Shown here: positions 1 to 7,201 of the stretch, piece after piece
Layout: each line of letters opens with the position of its first letter
How positions within the stretch are numbered: the stretch's first letter is position 1
Origin: an uncultured Bacteroidales bacterium
GTDB taxonomy: Bacteria > Bacteroidota > Bacteroidia > Bacteroidales > Bacteroidaceae
Length of the DNA: 20,203 bases
NCBI GenBank assembly: GCA_937914945.1
Contig: CALGJF010000043.1
Coordinates: 1-20,203 of the forward strand
Direction: 5' to 3'
Translations under genes and position numbers: made by a program
The notes under the pieces: model-generated
The model's database searches: none
The model's input: only the letters and a program-made list of their open reading frames with translations
Told to the model about the DNA's origin: nothing

Positions 1-162
1 TAAGATTAAACAAAGAACAGCTCATGGGCCACCGAGGATTTCAAAGAAAGAATATAGTTTTTACAATATAAGCTATAGTTTCTATACTCGTTAAATAACT
101 TTGATTGTTTGGATACTCCTCGGGCTGTGCAGTTTCCTTAATTATACAATTCAAGGTATGAA

Positions 163-212
163 CATAAACGCATTGAGCGACCTCCGTATGGTGGTCGCTC
201 AATGCGTTTATG
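163..212 (-). terminator. Inverted repeat, likely terminator of the DUF4369-thioredoxin gene
   Basis: A perfect 20-bp inverted repeat (arms 163-182 and 193-212, 10-nt loop) starts 14 bases past the stop codon of the minus-strand gene ending at 227. A strong U-tract is missing on the minus strand after the stem, so it is not a textbook intrinsic terminator. It could also act as a 3'-end stabiliser or serve transcripts from either side. Confidence 0.6.
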
Positions 213-226
213 TATGGATGGTTGAA

Positions 227-1309
227 TTACTTGCTCATAGCCTCTTCGATGGCTTTCTTTATACCCTCGCCACGAAGGTCGCGCTTGATGATAGTACCAT
301 CGGGGCCGAACAACATAATCTGGGGAATGCCCTGTATGCCATAAAGCTCTGTGGCGTTGTATTCGCCATTCTGGGGTACATAAATCTGCGGATAGTCGAT
401 GCCCTCGTTTACAAGTGCCTCCTTAAATTTCTGCTCCTGGTCCCATACGTTGATACCAAGTACAAGAACTTTCTCGCTGTCATACTCCTTGCTGATGGCT
501 TTGAGGTTGGGAATCTCAGCACGGCAGGGGCCGCACCAGCTTGCCCAGAAGTCGGCAACTACATATCTGCCCTTGCCTACATAGTCGGAGAGGGCGCTCA
601 CACCGCCATCAATATTCTGTCCTTTGAAATCTACAAACATCTTGCCCTCCTTTGTGGCCTCTTTCTTTTCGAGATTGGCGTGCTGGGTTTGAATGGGCTT
701 CATCTTGCCCGAATATTTTACAATCTGCATAACGGAGTCGAGCGATGCAAGATCGTCGTAAAGGCCTTTTGAGTACATTGCAAGCAGGTATGCGCCGAGG
801 ATGTTGTCCTTGTTGGCAACAATGCTCTCTTTGTATGCACCATTGAGCTCGTTGACAATCTTGTTGCGGAATACCTCAAAATCCTCAACGGTCATTTCTC
901 CCTTTTCTACTTTAGCGATATTCTCTCTGTATGCTGTAGCCAATGTAGAACCCTTTTCGTTCAGAGCATTGTTAATCTCGGCGGCTTGGTCGTTCACACC
1001 GCCGTTGTCGTTCACTACGGCAGGGCGTGTGGTAAGGTCTATTGTGATTTTGCTTTGCGGCTCAAGAAGTACGGTGCCGCTGGTGCGCTCAATCTGCACT
1101 CTCATAACCTCGGGCTCGGCAAGTTCGCCTTTGAATACAAATGCGCTGTCTTTTACTATACATGAGTCCACCGGCTCGTTGGGGTTTGTATTTACGAGGT
1201 ATGCTGTTTTGCCCTCTAAATTACTGCCGGTTGTACCGTTGATGTTGTAGCCGCTGTTGCAGGCTGCAAGCGCTAATGCGCCAAAAGCGAAAATTGCAAT
1301 CTTTTTCAT
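227..1309 (-). CDS. DUF4369 / TlpA-like thiol-disulfide oxidoreductase lipoprotein
   Basis: A 360-residue envelope protein likely to reduce or exchange disulfides in exported proteins. Residues 1-17 form a lipoprotein signal with a lipobox ending at Cys17 (LAAC). Residues about 23-115 look like the DUF4369 domain that precedes thioredoxin folds in Bacteroidota, about 120-215 is a helical linker, and about 222-358 is a TlpA/ResA-type thioredoxin fold. The active site WCGPC is at 258-262 (catalytic Cys259 and Cys262) and the likely cis-proline is Pro329 in GIPQ. No acidic run follows Cys17, so a surface-export signal is not apparent and a periplasm-facing anchor is the simplest reading. The start ATG at 1309 gives the intact signal peptide, and a -7 box lies upstream at 1389-1396. 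The specific partner proteins cannot be told from sequence. Confidence 0.92.
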   Translation of the reverse strand: MKKIAIFAFGALALAACNSGYNINGTTGSNLEGKTAYLVNTNPNEPVDSCIVKDSAFVFKGELAEPEVMRVQIERTSGTVLLEPQSKITIDLTTRPAVVNDNGGVNDQAAEINNALNEKGSTLATAYRENIAKVEKGEMTVEDFEVFRNKIVNELNGAYKESIVANKDNILGAYLLAMYSKGLYDDLASLDSVMQIVKYSGKMKPIQTQHANLEKKEATKEGKMFVDFKGQNIDGGVSALSDYVGKGRYVVADFWASWCGPCRAEIPNLKAISKEYDSEKVLVLGINVWDQEQKFKEALVNEGIDYPQIYVPQNGEYNATELYGIQGIPQIMLFGPDGTIIKRDLRGEGIKKAIEEAMSK

Positions 1310-1388
1310 TGTTTTTATTATGTTATATTATAAGTTTAGATTTCTGTTTAGATATTTATTTTGCGCGGTATATTTTTTCTGTTTACTG

Positions 1389-1396
1389 CAAAGATA
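1389..1396 (-). promoter_or_regulatory. Candidate -7 box (TATCTTTG) for the thioredoxin-like lipoprotein gene
   Basis: The minus strand reads TATCTTTG, a full match to the Bacteroidota -7 consensus TAnnTTTG, about 80 bases upstream of the ATG at 1309. No good TTG is seen 19-21 bp further upstream, so the -33 element is degenerate. It implies a leader of roughly 70-75 nt. Confidence 0.5.
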
Positions 1397-1450
1397 TACA
1401 ATAACCTTAATAATTATGTGTAATTGTGAATTTTTAATAAGACTGTTAAT

Positions 1451-2263
1451 TTATTCAAATGTGAGTGTAACGTATCCCAGATATCTGCCGTTTTTGTTCA
1501 TCTGTTGCATTATCACCTCCTTGCCTTCGGCATTTATCAGTGTTGCAGGCTCCTTGAAATAGGTGTGTGAGTGCCCGCCCAAAATTAAATCAATCCCTTT
1601 TGTGGCTGTTGCAAGGCGTTCGTCGTCGCAGGCCTCGTTGGGCATTTGGTAACCGAGGTGCGAGAGGCATATTACAATATCACACCCCTGTTCGCGCAGT
1701 TTCTGCGCACACTTGTTGGCGCTCTCTATGGGCGACAGGTATTCAATGCCTGCGTAATAGTCCTTTGAAATGAGCCCTACGGGGTTGGGCGAGAGGCCGA
1801 ACACTCCAATCTTCACTCCTTTGCGCTTTATTATGGTATATGGAAGAATCAACCCTTCGCAGGGTGTACCTGTAAAGTCGTAGTTGGCGCAGAGTAGGGG
1901 AAATTTTGCCATTCTTGCGAGGCGTGCAAGGTTTTCTATTCCAAAGTCGAATTCGTGGTTGCCCACTGCACCGGCATTATAGCCCATGGCGTTCATTATC
2001 TCTATCTCTACGCTCCCTTTGAAGGTGTTGTAGTAGAGCGAGCCTTGTGAAAAGTCGCCACAATCGAACAGCAACACCCTGTCGGCTCCTACCGAATCTT
2101 TTATTGCTTCAATCAGCAGGGCCCTGTTCAGCACGCCGGCATTGCCGTTCTTTTCGGGTTCTATGCAACTGTGTGTATCGTTGGTGTGCAATACCGTTAT
2201 TTTTTCTTGTGCCACCATGGTGGTGGCTGCAAGCAATAGTATGGCTATAAAAAACTTTCTCAT
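1451..2263 (-). CDS. Secreted metallophosphatase, catalytic half of a split 5'-nucleotidase (UshA-like)
   Basis: A 270-residue calcineurin-like metallophosphoesterase equivalent to the N-terminal catalytic domain of UshA/5'-nucleotidases, expected to hydrolyse nucleotides or related phosphoesters in the periplasm. A signal peptide (about 1-19, cut near VAQ/E) is followed by the full metal-binding set: HTNDTH with Asp29 and His31, DCGDF with Asp70, GNHEFD with Asn102 and His103, SHLG with His202, and GGHSHT with His231 and His233. It ends just after the catalytic domain, with none of the C-terminal substrate-binding domain of full-length (about 550 aa) UshA. That domain is encoded by the gene immediately upstream (2276-3034), separated by only 12 bp, so the two are almost surely co-transcribed and may act together. 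Confidence 0.9.
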   Translation of the reverse strand: MRKFFIAILLLAATTMVAQEKITVLHTNDTHSCIEPEKNGNAGVLNRALLIEAIKDSVGADRVLLFDCGDFSQGSLYYNTFKGSVEIEIMNAMGYNAGAVGNHEFDFGIENLARLARMAKFPLLCANYDFTGTPCEGLILPYTIIKRKGVKIGVFGLSPNPVGLISKDYYAGIEYLSPIESANKCAQKLREQGCDIVICLSHLGYQMPNEACDDERLATATKGIDLILGGHSHTYFKEPATLINAEGKEVIMQQMNKNGRYLGYVTLTFE

Positions 2264-2275
2264 AATAGTAGTGTA

Positions 2276-3034
2276 TTACTCTTTCACCGTTATGCGCCCG
2301 TCGATGGCTGCGCTCACTGCCTTGCCGTTGCTATGCAGTTGGGCAATGTATTGTATCATAAGGTCGCGTATGGTAACATCGCTTTTGATAACCTTGTCGC
2401 GCCCTTTACCAAGTGTGTAAAGTTTGTCGTTGCCCTGCGACAGATAGTCCGATGTGGCAATGCGGTACTCCTTCTCTGCATCTATCGGCTTGCCGTTTAC
2501 CGTGGCGCTAATCAATTCGCCTGTGGGTGTGATGACGAGCCTTGCTCCGCTTATAGCCTCGCCTTTTACCTTGGCTATCTCGGTGAACAGTTGTGTAAGC
2601 TCCTTGCCGTTGAGTGTGAGCAGGGCGAGGGTGTTTTCAAATGGGAATACATTATATATATCACCAAATGTTATGGGGCCCTGCGCCAGAGTGCTGCGCA
2701 AGCCACCTTTGTTTGTTATGGCAATGTCTATGGGGGTGTCGCTGTGCTGCTGTGCCGTTGCGTGCAGAGCGTCGGCTGCAAAATTCATCAATGGGCTTTC
2801 GGGCGGATATACCGCAAGCTCCATGGCCGCGGAGCCTATAACAGGTGCCTTTATGCTATCCACCGCAGCGCGGCTCTTTTCAAGGATTTGACGCACGGCG
2901 GCTGCGCCATCGCTCTTGTCGGTGTGTGTAATGGCGATGTTGCCCGCCTCAATGGCTGTGAGGGTCTTGCGCTCGTGGCACGATTGCAATAAGGCAATGG
3001 CCATGAGTATCATTGCAATAGCTCTGTATTTCAT
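2276..3034 (-). CDS. 5'-nucleotidase C-terminal domain lipoprotein (substrate-binding half)
   Basis: A 252-residue protein made almost wholly of the 5'-nucleotidase C-terminal domain, which in UshA-type enzymes holds the nucleoside. Residues 1-19 form a lipoprotein signal ending LQSC (Cys19). Family motifs are visible in order: NKGGLR at 108-113, FPFEN at 130-134 and SDYLSQGNDKL at 195-205. There is no metallophosphatase domain; that half is the next gene downstream. It therefore cannot be catalytic alone on present knowledge of the family, and may pair with the downstream product or bind ligands independently. The ATG at 3034 is supported by the intact signal peptide and a promoter-like pair at 3057-3087, giving a very short leader. 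First gene of a two-gene unit. Confidence 0.88.
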   Translation of the reverse strand: MKYRAIAMILMAIALLQSCHERKTLTAIEAGNIAITHTDKSDGAAAVRQILEKSRAAVDSIKAPVIGSAAMELAVYPPESPLMNFAADALHATAQQHSDTPIDIAITNKGGLRSTLAQGPITFGDIYNVFPFENTLALLTLNGKELTQLFTEIAKVKGEAISGARLVITPTGELISATVNGKPIDAEKEYRIATSDYLSQGNDKLYTLGKGRDKVIKSDVTIRDLMIQYIAQLHSNGKAVSAAIDGRITVKE

Positions 3035-3056
3035 GATTTATGCTTTTTAGATGTTT

Positions 3057-3087
3057 CAAAAATAGCATTTTGCCTCTAAAAAAACAA
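3057..3087 (-). promoter_or_regulatory. Promoter of the split-nucleotidase operon
   Basis: The minus strand has TATTTTTG (3064 down to 3057), matching TAnnTTTG, with a TTG at 3087-3085 and a 20-bp spacer, close to the Bacteroidota -33/-7 layout. The -7 box lies about 22 bases from the ATG at 3034, so the leader would be about 15 nt. It is divergent from the rplS promoter. Confidence 0.6.
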
Positions 3088-3145
3088 TAAAGCGATGAAA
3101 AAGCGACAAAATAAATGGGGTGCTTGCTTAAAAACAAGATGATAA

Positions 3146-3177
3146 TTTTGTGGAATCGGGATTTTGCTCTATCTTTG
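3146..3177 (+). promoter_or_regulatory. rplS promoter (Bacteroidota -33/-7)
   Basis: TTTTG at 3146-3150, an exact 19-bp spacer, and TATCTTTG at 3170-3177: the best match to the Bacteroidota sigma-ABfr consensus in the window. Predicted transcription start is near 3183, leaving a leader of about 80 nt before the ATG at 3264. Confidence 0.8.
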
Positions 3178-3263
3178 CGGTCGCTTTCGGCGTAATCGCT
3201 GTCAAGGAAGAGTAACTTGATATGTTGCGTTGGAATGATTGAACAATTTAACAATTCAAAGTA

Positions 3264-3614
3264 ATGGATTTAATTAAAATTGCTAAAGAAGCATTTGCTA
3301 CCGATGTAAAGCGCGAGCTTAACTTTCACCCCGGTGATACAATCACAGTAGCATACAAAATCATTGAGGGAACAAAAGAGCGTATCCAGATGTACCGCGG
3401 TGTTGTAATCAAAATCTGTGGTCAGGGTGCCGAAAAGCGTTTTACCGTGCGTAAAATGTCGGGTACCGTTGGTGTTGAGCGTATCTTCCCTTTGAACTCG
3501 CCCGCTATCGACAGCATCACTGTTAATAAGCTCGGTCGTGTTCGTCGTGCTAAACTTTATTATCTGCGTGCTCTTACAGGTAAGAAGGCTCGTATCAAAG
3601 AGATTAAAGCGTAA
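3264..3614 (+). CDS. rplS: 50S ribosomal protein bL19
   Basis: A 116-residue protein of normal bL19 length and sequence; it sits at the 30S-50S interface of the ribosome. Family features are clear: the N-terminal FHPGDTITV stretch (21-29), the YRGVVI segment, FTVRKMSGTVGVERIFP (about 60-76), and the basic C-terminal region with RVRRAKLYYLR and TGKKARIKE. It is a single-gene unit: a strong promoter lies about 90 bases upstream and a palindromic terminator 24 bases downstream. The usual bacterial rimM-trmD-rplS arrangement is not present here. The roughly 80-nt leader has small inverted repeats that could be an autoregulatory site, but this is only a suggestion. Confidence 0.98.
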   Translation: MDLIKIAKEAFATDVKRELNFHPGDTITVAYKIIEGTKERIQMYRGVVIKICGQGAEKRFTVRKMSGTVGVERIFPLNSPAIDSITVNKLGRVRRAKLYYLRALTGKKARIKEIKA

Positions 3615-3638
3615 GCATAGTCTGAATGACTTTGAAAT

Positions 3639-3670
3639 AAAAAATGCCACCTTGCAAGGTGGCATTTTTT
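3639..3670. terminator. Bidirectional terminator between rplS and the DUF2007 gene
   Basis: Perfect palindrome with a GC-rich core (TGCCACC at 3645-3651, loop TTGCAA at 3652-3657, GGTGGCA at 3658-3664), flanked by six A on the left and six T on the right. It gives a stem plus U-tract in both directions and fills the gap between the two convergent genes. Confidence 0.92.
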
Positions 3671-3677
3671 ATTTGTC

Positions 3678-3929
3678 TCAATTGTAGGGTGCCGACGATA
3701 CACACTCCTTGTTTAATATGCTTTCGGCCATTTCGCGGTCTCTTTCGTCAATCATTACCCACACCTCGCCGCCCAATGTGGCGTATGGCGATGTAACAGC
3801 CGACATTGTTTCGTTCCTTAAAACACACGGAATATCGTTTGCCTCCAAAAGCCCTTGCACAAGCTGTGCCTGCCACAGATTGCCGCCAAAAATCTTAATC
3901 AGATGGTTTTGTCCTCTCTTGCTTGCCAT
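3678..3929 (-). CDS. DUF2007-family small protein
   Basis: An 83-residue cytosolic protein resembling the DUF2007 (putative signal-transducing protein) family: an initial strand with a helix (IFGGNLWQAQLVQGLLEAN, about 13-31), then PCVLRN and a glycine-bearing loop before GGEVWVMIDERDREMAESIL (about 53-72). This is the compact alpha-beta shape that resembles ACT/PII-like folds. No enzymatic residues, signal peptide or membrane segment are seen. The start ATG at 3929 is preceded by a candidate -7 box at 4030-4037. It shares a terminator with convergent rplS. Function is not established for the family, and the neighbours do not clarify it. Confidence 0.8.
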   Translation of the reverse strand: MASKRGQNHLIKIFGGNLWQAQLVQGLLEANDIPCVLRNETMSAVTSPYATLGGEVWVMIDERDREMAESILNKECVSSAPYN

Positions 3930-4029
3930 AATGTTTCCTCCTTTTTATATTAAAACATTGCTCAGTGTGGCTTGGTTGCTGTATTTTTCACAATGAATAT
4001 TAATTTTACTTCATCTTTTTCCGATACCG

Positions 4030-4058
4030 CAAAAATAGCATCTTTTGTGTGATATCAA
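4030..4058 (-). promoter_or_regulatory. Candidate promoter of the DUF2007 gene
   Basis: The minus strand has TATTTTTG (4037 down to 4030), matching TAnnTTTG, with a TTG at 4058-4056 and an 18-bp spacer, one or more bases shorter than usual. It would give a leader of about 95 nt. Confidence 0.45.
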
Positions 4059-4161
4059 TAAAAAGCAACCGTTTTTGTAGCGTAAAAACGTGGTGATGAA
4101 AAATAAACTGTTTCTGATAATTAAAATTCATAAAATAATAGTATCTTCGTGCATAATCCCT

Positions 4162-4169
4162 TATTTTTG
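4162..4169 (+). promoter_or_regulatory. Candidate -7 box of the frr-rsgA operon
   Basis: TATTTTTG at 4162-4169 matches TAnnTTTG, 40 bases upstream of the frr ATG. No TTG is found at the -33 spacing. A second near-match, TATCTTCG at 4142-4149, lies just upstream and could be an alternative. Confidence 0.5.
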
Positions 4170-4209
4170 CAGGGTGTTACGTGAAATAACTAATTAAAAA
4201 TAGAAACCT

Positions 4210-4770
4210 ATGTTAGATGTAAAAGCTTGTTTAAGTGAGATAGAGGAGATGATGGAAATGACCATCATGCACCTCGAAGAGGAGTATTCGCACATTCGTG
4301 CGGGTAAGGCCAATGTTCATATTCTCGATTGTGTGCGTGTGAGTTCATATGGTTCCGAGATGCCTTTGAACAATGTGGCTACAATTACCACCCCCGATTT
4401 GCGCACCATCGCCATCAAGCCTTGGGACAAGAATATGATTGCTCCCATAGAGAAGGCTATTATTGATTCTCCCGTGGGTATCATGCCCACCAACAATGGC
4501 GAGGTTATCATCATTGCCATTCCGCCCCTCACCGGTGAGCGTCGTAAGGATCTCGTCAAGCAGTGTTCTCACGAGTTGGAAAATGCAAAAATCAGCATAC
4601 GCAATGCTCGTCGCGACGGTATTGACACAATGAAGAAATCTGTTAAAGACGGCACTCCCGAGGATGTTGCAAAGGACGGAGAGGAGAAATTGCAGAAGAT
4701 TCACGACAAGTATATCAAGCGTGCCGAGGAGATTTTTGCAACCAAGGAGAAGGAGATACTTACCGTGTAA
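4210..4770 (+). CDS. frr: Ribosome recycling factor
   Basis: A 186-residue protein of standard RRF length. With EF-G it splits the post-termination ribosome so that subunits can be reused. Recognisable blocks are HIRAGKAN (about 27-34) at the start of the long helix bundle, TITTPDLRTIAIKPWDK (about 58-74) and PVGIMPTNNGEVIIIAIPPLT (about 88-108) in the beta domain, and the ERRKDLVK segment (about 110-117) leading back into the coiled helices with NARRD. Nothing unusual. It is followed after only 12 bp by rsgA, so the two ribosome-associated genes form an operon. Confidence 0.98.
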   Translation: MLDVKACLSEIEEMMEMTIMHLEEEYSHIRAGKANVHILDCVRVSSYGSEMPLNNVATITTPDLRTIAIKPWDKNMIAPIEKAIIDSPVGIMPTNNGEVIIIAIPPLTGERRKDLVKQCSHELENAKISIRNARRDGIDTMKKSVKDGTPEDVAKDGEEKLQKIHDKYIKRAEEIFATKEKEILTV

Positions 4771-4782
4771 AACAGGGATATA

Positions 4783-5715
4783 GTGCAGGGGGTAGTTATA
4801 AAAAGCTCGGGCAGCGTATATGCAGTGCGTGCCACCGATGGTACGGTGGTCGATTGCAGGGTAAAGGGCAATTTCCGTTTGAAGGGAATAAAGAGTACCA
4901 ATCCCGTGGCTGTGGGCGACAATGTGAAATTTGATGTGCGTGCCGATGGCACGGCATACATTGTGGATATAATGGAGCGCAAGAACTATATTGTGCGTAA
5001 AGCATCCAATCTATCCAAGCAGTCGCACATACTCGCTGCCAATCTCGACCTCTGCTTTCTTGTTGTAACAATAAGCCATCCCGCCACATCGACCACCTTC
5101 ATCGATCGTTTTTTGGCTTCGGCCGAGGCCTATCGTGTTCCTGTGGTGCTGGTATTTAATAAATCTGATATTTATACCCCCGACGAGGCTGCCGAAATGC
5201 ACTATCTTGTTGCGCTATATGAGAATATTGGCTATCGTTGCCTTGTAACAAGTGCCGAAAAGGGTGAGGGTATCGATGCTCTTAAAGAGGCCATGCGCGG
5301 CAAGGTGTCGTTGTTGGCAGGCAATTCGGGTGTTGGTAAATCGAGCCTTGTGAACGCCGTTGCACCGCAGCTGGCTGCCAAGGTGGGCGAAATTTCCAAG
5401 ATACACGACACCGGTATGCACACCACCACATATACCGAGATGTTCGAGTTCATGCCGGGTAGCTATCTCGTGGATACCCCGGGGGTAAAGGGGTTTGGCT
5501 CATACGCAATGGAGACCGAGGAGATTCCCCACTATTTTGTGGAGTTCTTTGAACTGTCGAGTGGTTGTAAATATGGCAACTGCACCCACACGCACGAGCC
5601 CGGTTGTGCCGTGCTTGCAGCCCTTGAAGAGGGCAAGATAGCTCCCAGCCGTTACCAATCGTATTTGAGTATGTTGGAGGATGACGACGAGGGCAAGTAT
5701 CGTACATCGGAATAA
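4783..5715 (+). CDS. rsgA: Small ribosomal subunit biogenesis GTPase RsgA
   Basis: A 310-residue circularly permuted GTPase that checks late 30S maturation. Order of parts: N-terminal OB fold (about 1-70), then GTPase motifs in permuted order, with NKSD (G4) at 126-129, TSAEKGEG (G5) about 156-163, the P-loop GNSGVGKSS (G1) at 180-188, HTTT (G2 region) about 213-216 and DTPGV (G3) at 231-235. A C-terminal zinc site follows with Cys262, Cys267, His269 and Cys275. The start is GTG at 4783; it fits the family N-terminus and the 12-bp spacing from frr, and no upstream in-frame ATG is needed. A 22-bp stem terminator follows. Confidence 0.97.
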   Translation: MQGVVIKSSGSVYAVRATDGTVVDCRVKGNFRLKGIKSTNPVAVGDNVKFDVRADGTAYIVDIMERKNYIVRKASNLSKQSHILAANLDLCFLVVTISHPATSTTFIDRFLASAEAYRVPVVLVFNKSDIYTPDEAAEMHYLVALYENIGYRCLVTSAEKGEGIDALKEAMRGKVSLLAGNSGVGKSSLVNAVAPQLAAKVGEISKIHDTGMHTTTYTEMFEFMPGSYLVDTPGVKGFGSYAMETEEIPHYFVEFFELSSGCKYGNCTHTHEPGCAVLAALEEGKIAPSRYQSYLSMLEDDDEGKYRTSE

Positions 5716-5720
5716 ATTAA

Positions 5721-5768
5721 TATAGAAAGAGAGTGGGCTGCCACATGGCAGCCCGCTCTCTTTCTATA
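5721..5768. terminator. Bidirectional terminator between rsgA and asd
   Basis: A 22-bp stem (5721-5742 with 5747-5768) with one G-T pair and a 4-nt loop, ACAT. It has AT-rich ends on both sides and sits between the convergent rsgA and asd genes, which end at 5715 and 5787. Confidence 0.9.
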
Positions 5769-5786
5769 TATTGTATATCTGCTGAA

Positions 5787-6794
5787 TTACTTTTGCGGGT
5801 TGTTAATGAGGAACTCGGCAATCTGCACGGCGTTGAGTGCAGCGCCTTTCTTAATCTGGTCGCCTACAATCCACATGATAATACCGTTGGGGTTGGTGAG
5901 GTCCTTGCGTATGCGGCCTGCATACACGGGGTCGCTGCCGGCAAGGAACAGGGGCATGGGATACTCCTTCTTATCGGGGTTGTCCATAAGTACCAAACCC
6001 TCGCCCTCGGCAACAGCCTTCTGCACCTGCTCCACGGTGAGGGGCTCTTCAGTTTCAATCCACAATGTCTGCGAGTGTGAACGAAGCGCGGGTACACGAA
6101 CACACTGTGCACTCACCTGAATGTCGCTGTGCATAATTTTGCGTGTCTCGTTATACATCTTCATCTCCTCCTTGGTGTAGCCGTTGTCGGTAAATACATC
6201 TATCTGGGGAATTACGTTGAAGGCAAGCTGGTATGCGAATTTCTCAACCGTGGGCTCCTCGCCTGCAAGTACCTGGCGATACTGCTCGTAGAGCTCGGCC
6301 ATGGCTGCCGCACCTGCGCCGCTTGCTGCTTGATATGTTGATGAGTGTACGCGCTTGATGTGCGAGAGGCCTTCAACAGCCTTCAAAGCCACAACCATCT
6401 GTATGGTGGTGCAGTTGGGGTTGGCAATGATGCCGCGGGGGCGGTTGTATGCGTCGGTGGGGTTCACCTCGGGCACAACAAGGGGGACATCCTCGTCCAT
6501 GCGGAATGCGCTTGAGTTGTCAATCATCACACAGCCGTGCTTTGTAATGGTCTCGGCAAACTCTTTTGAAACACCGCCACCGGCCGAAACAAAAGCATAG
6601 TCGATACCCTTGAAATCGTCATTGTGCTTCAGTTCCTTAACTGTGTAATCAACACCTTTGAAGTTATATACTTGCCCCGCACTGCGAGCCGAACCAAAAA
6701 GTACCAACTCGTCAAAGGGGAAATTTCTCTCATCGAGCACGCGTAGGAACTCCTGTCCCACAGCACCGCTCACGCCTACAATAGCAATTTTCAT
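5787..6794 (-). CDS. asd: Aspartate-semialdehyde dehydrogenase
   Basis: A 335-residue cytosolic enzyme that reduces L-aspartyl-4-phosphate to aspartate semialdehyde with NADPH, the branch point to lysine/diaminopimelate, threonine and methionine. The N-terminal Rossmann motif GVSGAVG is at 7-13, and the catalytic cysteine is Cys128 in ANPNCTT (124-130). The QAASGAG segment is at 155-161. RVPALRSHS at 233-241 carries the substrate arginine and the general base His240. The start at 6794 begins directly with MKIAIVG, as the family does. It is a single-gene unit: terminator downstream, and upstream a long leader region containing a palindromic repeat (6874-6997). Confidence 0.97.
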   Translation of the reverse strand: MKIAIVGVSGAVGQEFLRVLDERNFPFDELVLFGSARSAGQVYNFKGVDYTVKELKHNDDFKGIDYAFVSAGGGVSKEFAETITKHGCVMIDNSSAFRMDEDVPLVVPEVNPTDAYNRPRGIIANPNCTTIQMVVALKAVEGLSHIKRVHSSTYQAASGAGAAAMAELYEQYRQVLAGEEPTVEKFAYQLAFNVIPQIDVFTDNGYTKEEMKMYNETRKIMHSDIQVSAQCVRVPALRSHSQTLWIETEEPLTVEQVQKAVAEGEGLVLMDNPDKKEYPMPLFLAGSDPVYAGRIRKDLTNPNGIIMWIVGDQIKKGAALNAVQIAEFLINNPQK

Positions 6795-6873
6795 TTGTCT
6801 TATATGTTATAAATATTTACGTTATTAAACTTGAGCTCGATATAATATTTTACTATAAATTGGTATGTTTACA

Positions 6874-6997
6874 TAGCGCTTGTCATCTCGAACGTATGTG
6901 AGAGATCTCGTGCTTCGCAATATTTCTGAAATTTTTTCGGGCAGGCCCTCAAAAACACGTCTCGTTGCTACGCTCCATCGAAATGACAGGTTCGCTA
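6874..6997. repeat. Palindromic dispersed-type intergenic element
   Basis: The outer arms are TAGCG (6874-6878) with CGCTA (6993-6997) and TGTCATCTCGA (6881-6891) with TCGAAATGACA (6978-6988), enclosing about 86 bp with weaker complementarity. The ends resemble the 'GTCATTTCGA...TCGAAATGAC' intergenic repeats that recur in many Bacteroidota genomes; this recognition is from memory and only one copy lies in the window. The single arm mismatch is C-A on the plus strand but G-U on the minus strand, so the fold is better preserved in a minus-strand transcript, the direction of asd. Confidence 0.6.
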
Positions 6998-7060
6998 TTT
7001 AATTATATTTATATCGAACTGACGTTATTTAATTATCTGCATCTGGCGTGCAAATGATTG

Positions 7061-7068
7061 CAAAGATA
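7061..7068 (-). promoter_or_regulatory. Candidate -7 box for asd
   Basis: The minus strand reads TATCTTTG, an exact match to TAnnTTTG, 266 bases upstream of the asd ATG. No TTG is present at -33 spacing. It is the only full match found between asd and tcdA on this strand. Confidence 0.4.
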
Positions 7069-7176
7069 CTAATATAATTGCAAAAAATATTGCAGATGCC
7101 ACGTAAATAATCCGTTGTCCGCCCTTTTTGCTCCCCAATTCGCCCTTTTTGCAACAAAAATCAATCTTTATGATTA

Positions 7177-7184
7177 TATTTTTG
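7177..7184 (+). promoter_or_regulatory. Candidate -7 box for tcdA-lolD
   Basis: TATTTTTG at 7177-7184 matches TAnnTTTG, 17 bases before the ATG at 7202, implying a very short leader. The overlapping TACTTTCG at 7185-7192 is a one-mismatch alternative but is probably too close to the start codon. No clear -33 element. Confidence 0.4.
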
Positions 7185-7201
7185 TACTTTCGTAACTTGT
7201 T

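Larger units (their letters stand above)
6795..7201. other. Divergent asd-tcdA intergenic region with no gene
   Basis: About 400 bp with no plausible coding sequence. It holds AT-rich sequence next to asd (6795-6870), a palindromic repeat element (6874-6997), a candidate -7 box for asd at 7061-7068 on the minus strand, and a candidate -7 box for tcdA at 7177-7184 on the plus strand. If the asd box is right, the asd mRNA leader is about 250 nt and includes the whole repeat. Confidence 0.7.

Noticed and set aside
1..25. Minus-strand ATG at 25 (MSCSLFNL...) as the start of a gene leaving the window
   Set aside because: Only eight codons are visible and there is no convincing promoter, so it cannot be supported.
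96..103. TAACTTTG resembling a plus-strand -7 box
   Set aside because: No -33 element and no plus-strand gene downstream; it points straight into the terminator hairpin.
101..772. Long plus-strand open frame (223 codons) opposite the thioredoxin-like lipoprotein gene
   Set aside because: It starts from a TTG, crosses the terminator hairpin at 163-212, and is antisense to a gene with clear domain motifs; its translation shows no recognisable family features.
1451..3034. Possible frameshift splitting one full-length 5'-nucleotidase
   Set aside because: Each half has its own start, its own export signal and a complete domain, and the domain order is reversed relative to UshA, so a frameshift cannot explain it.
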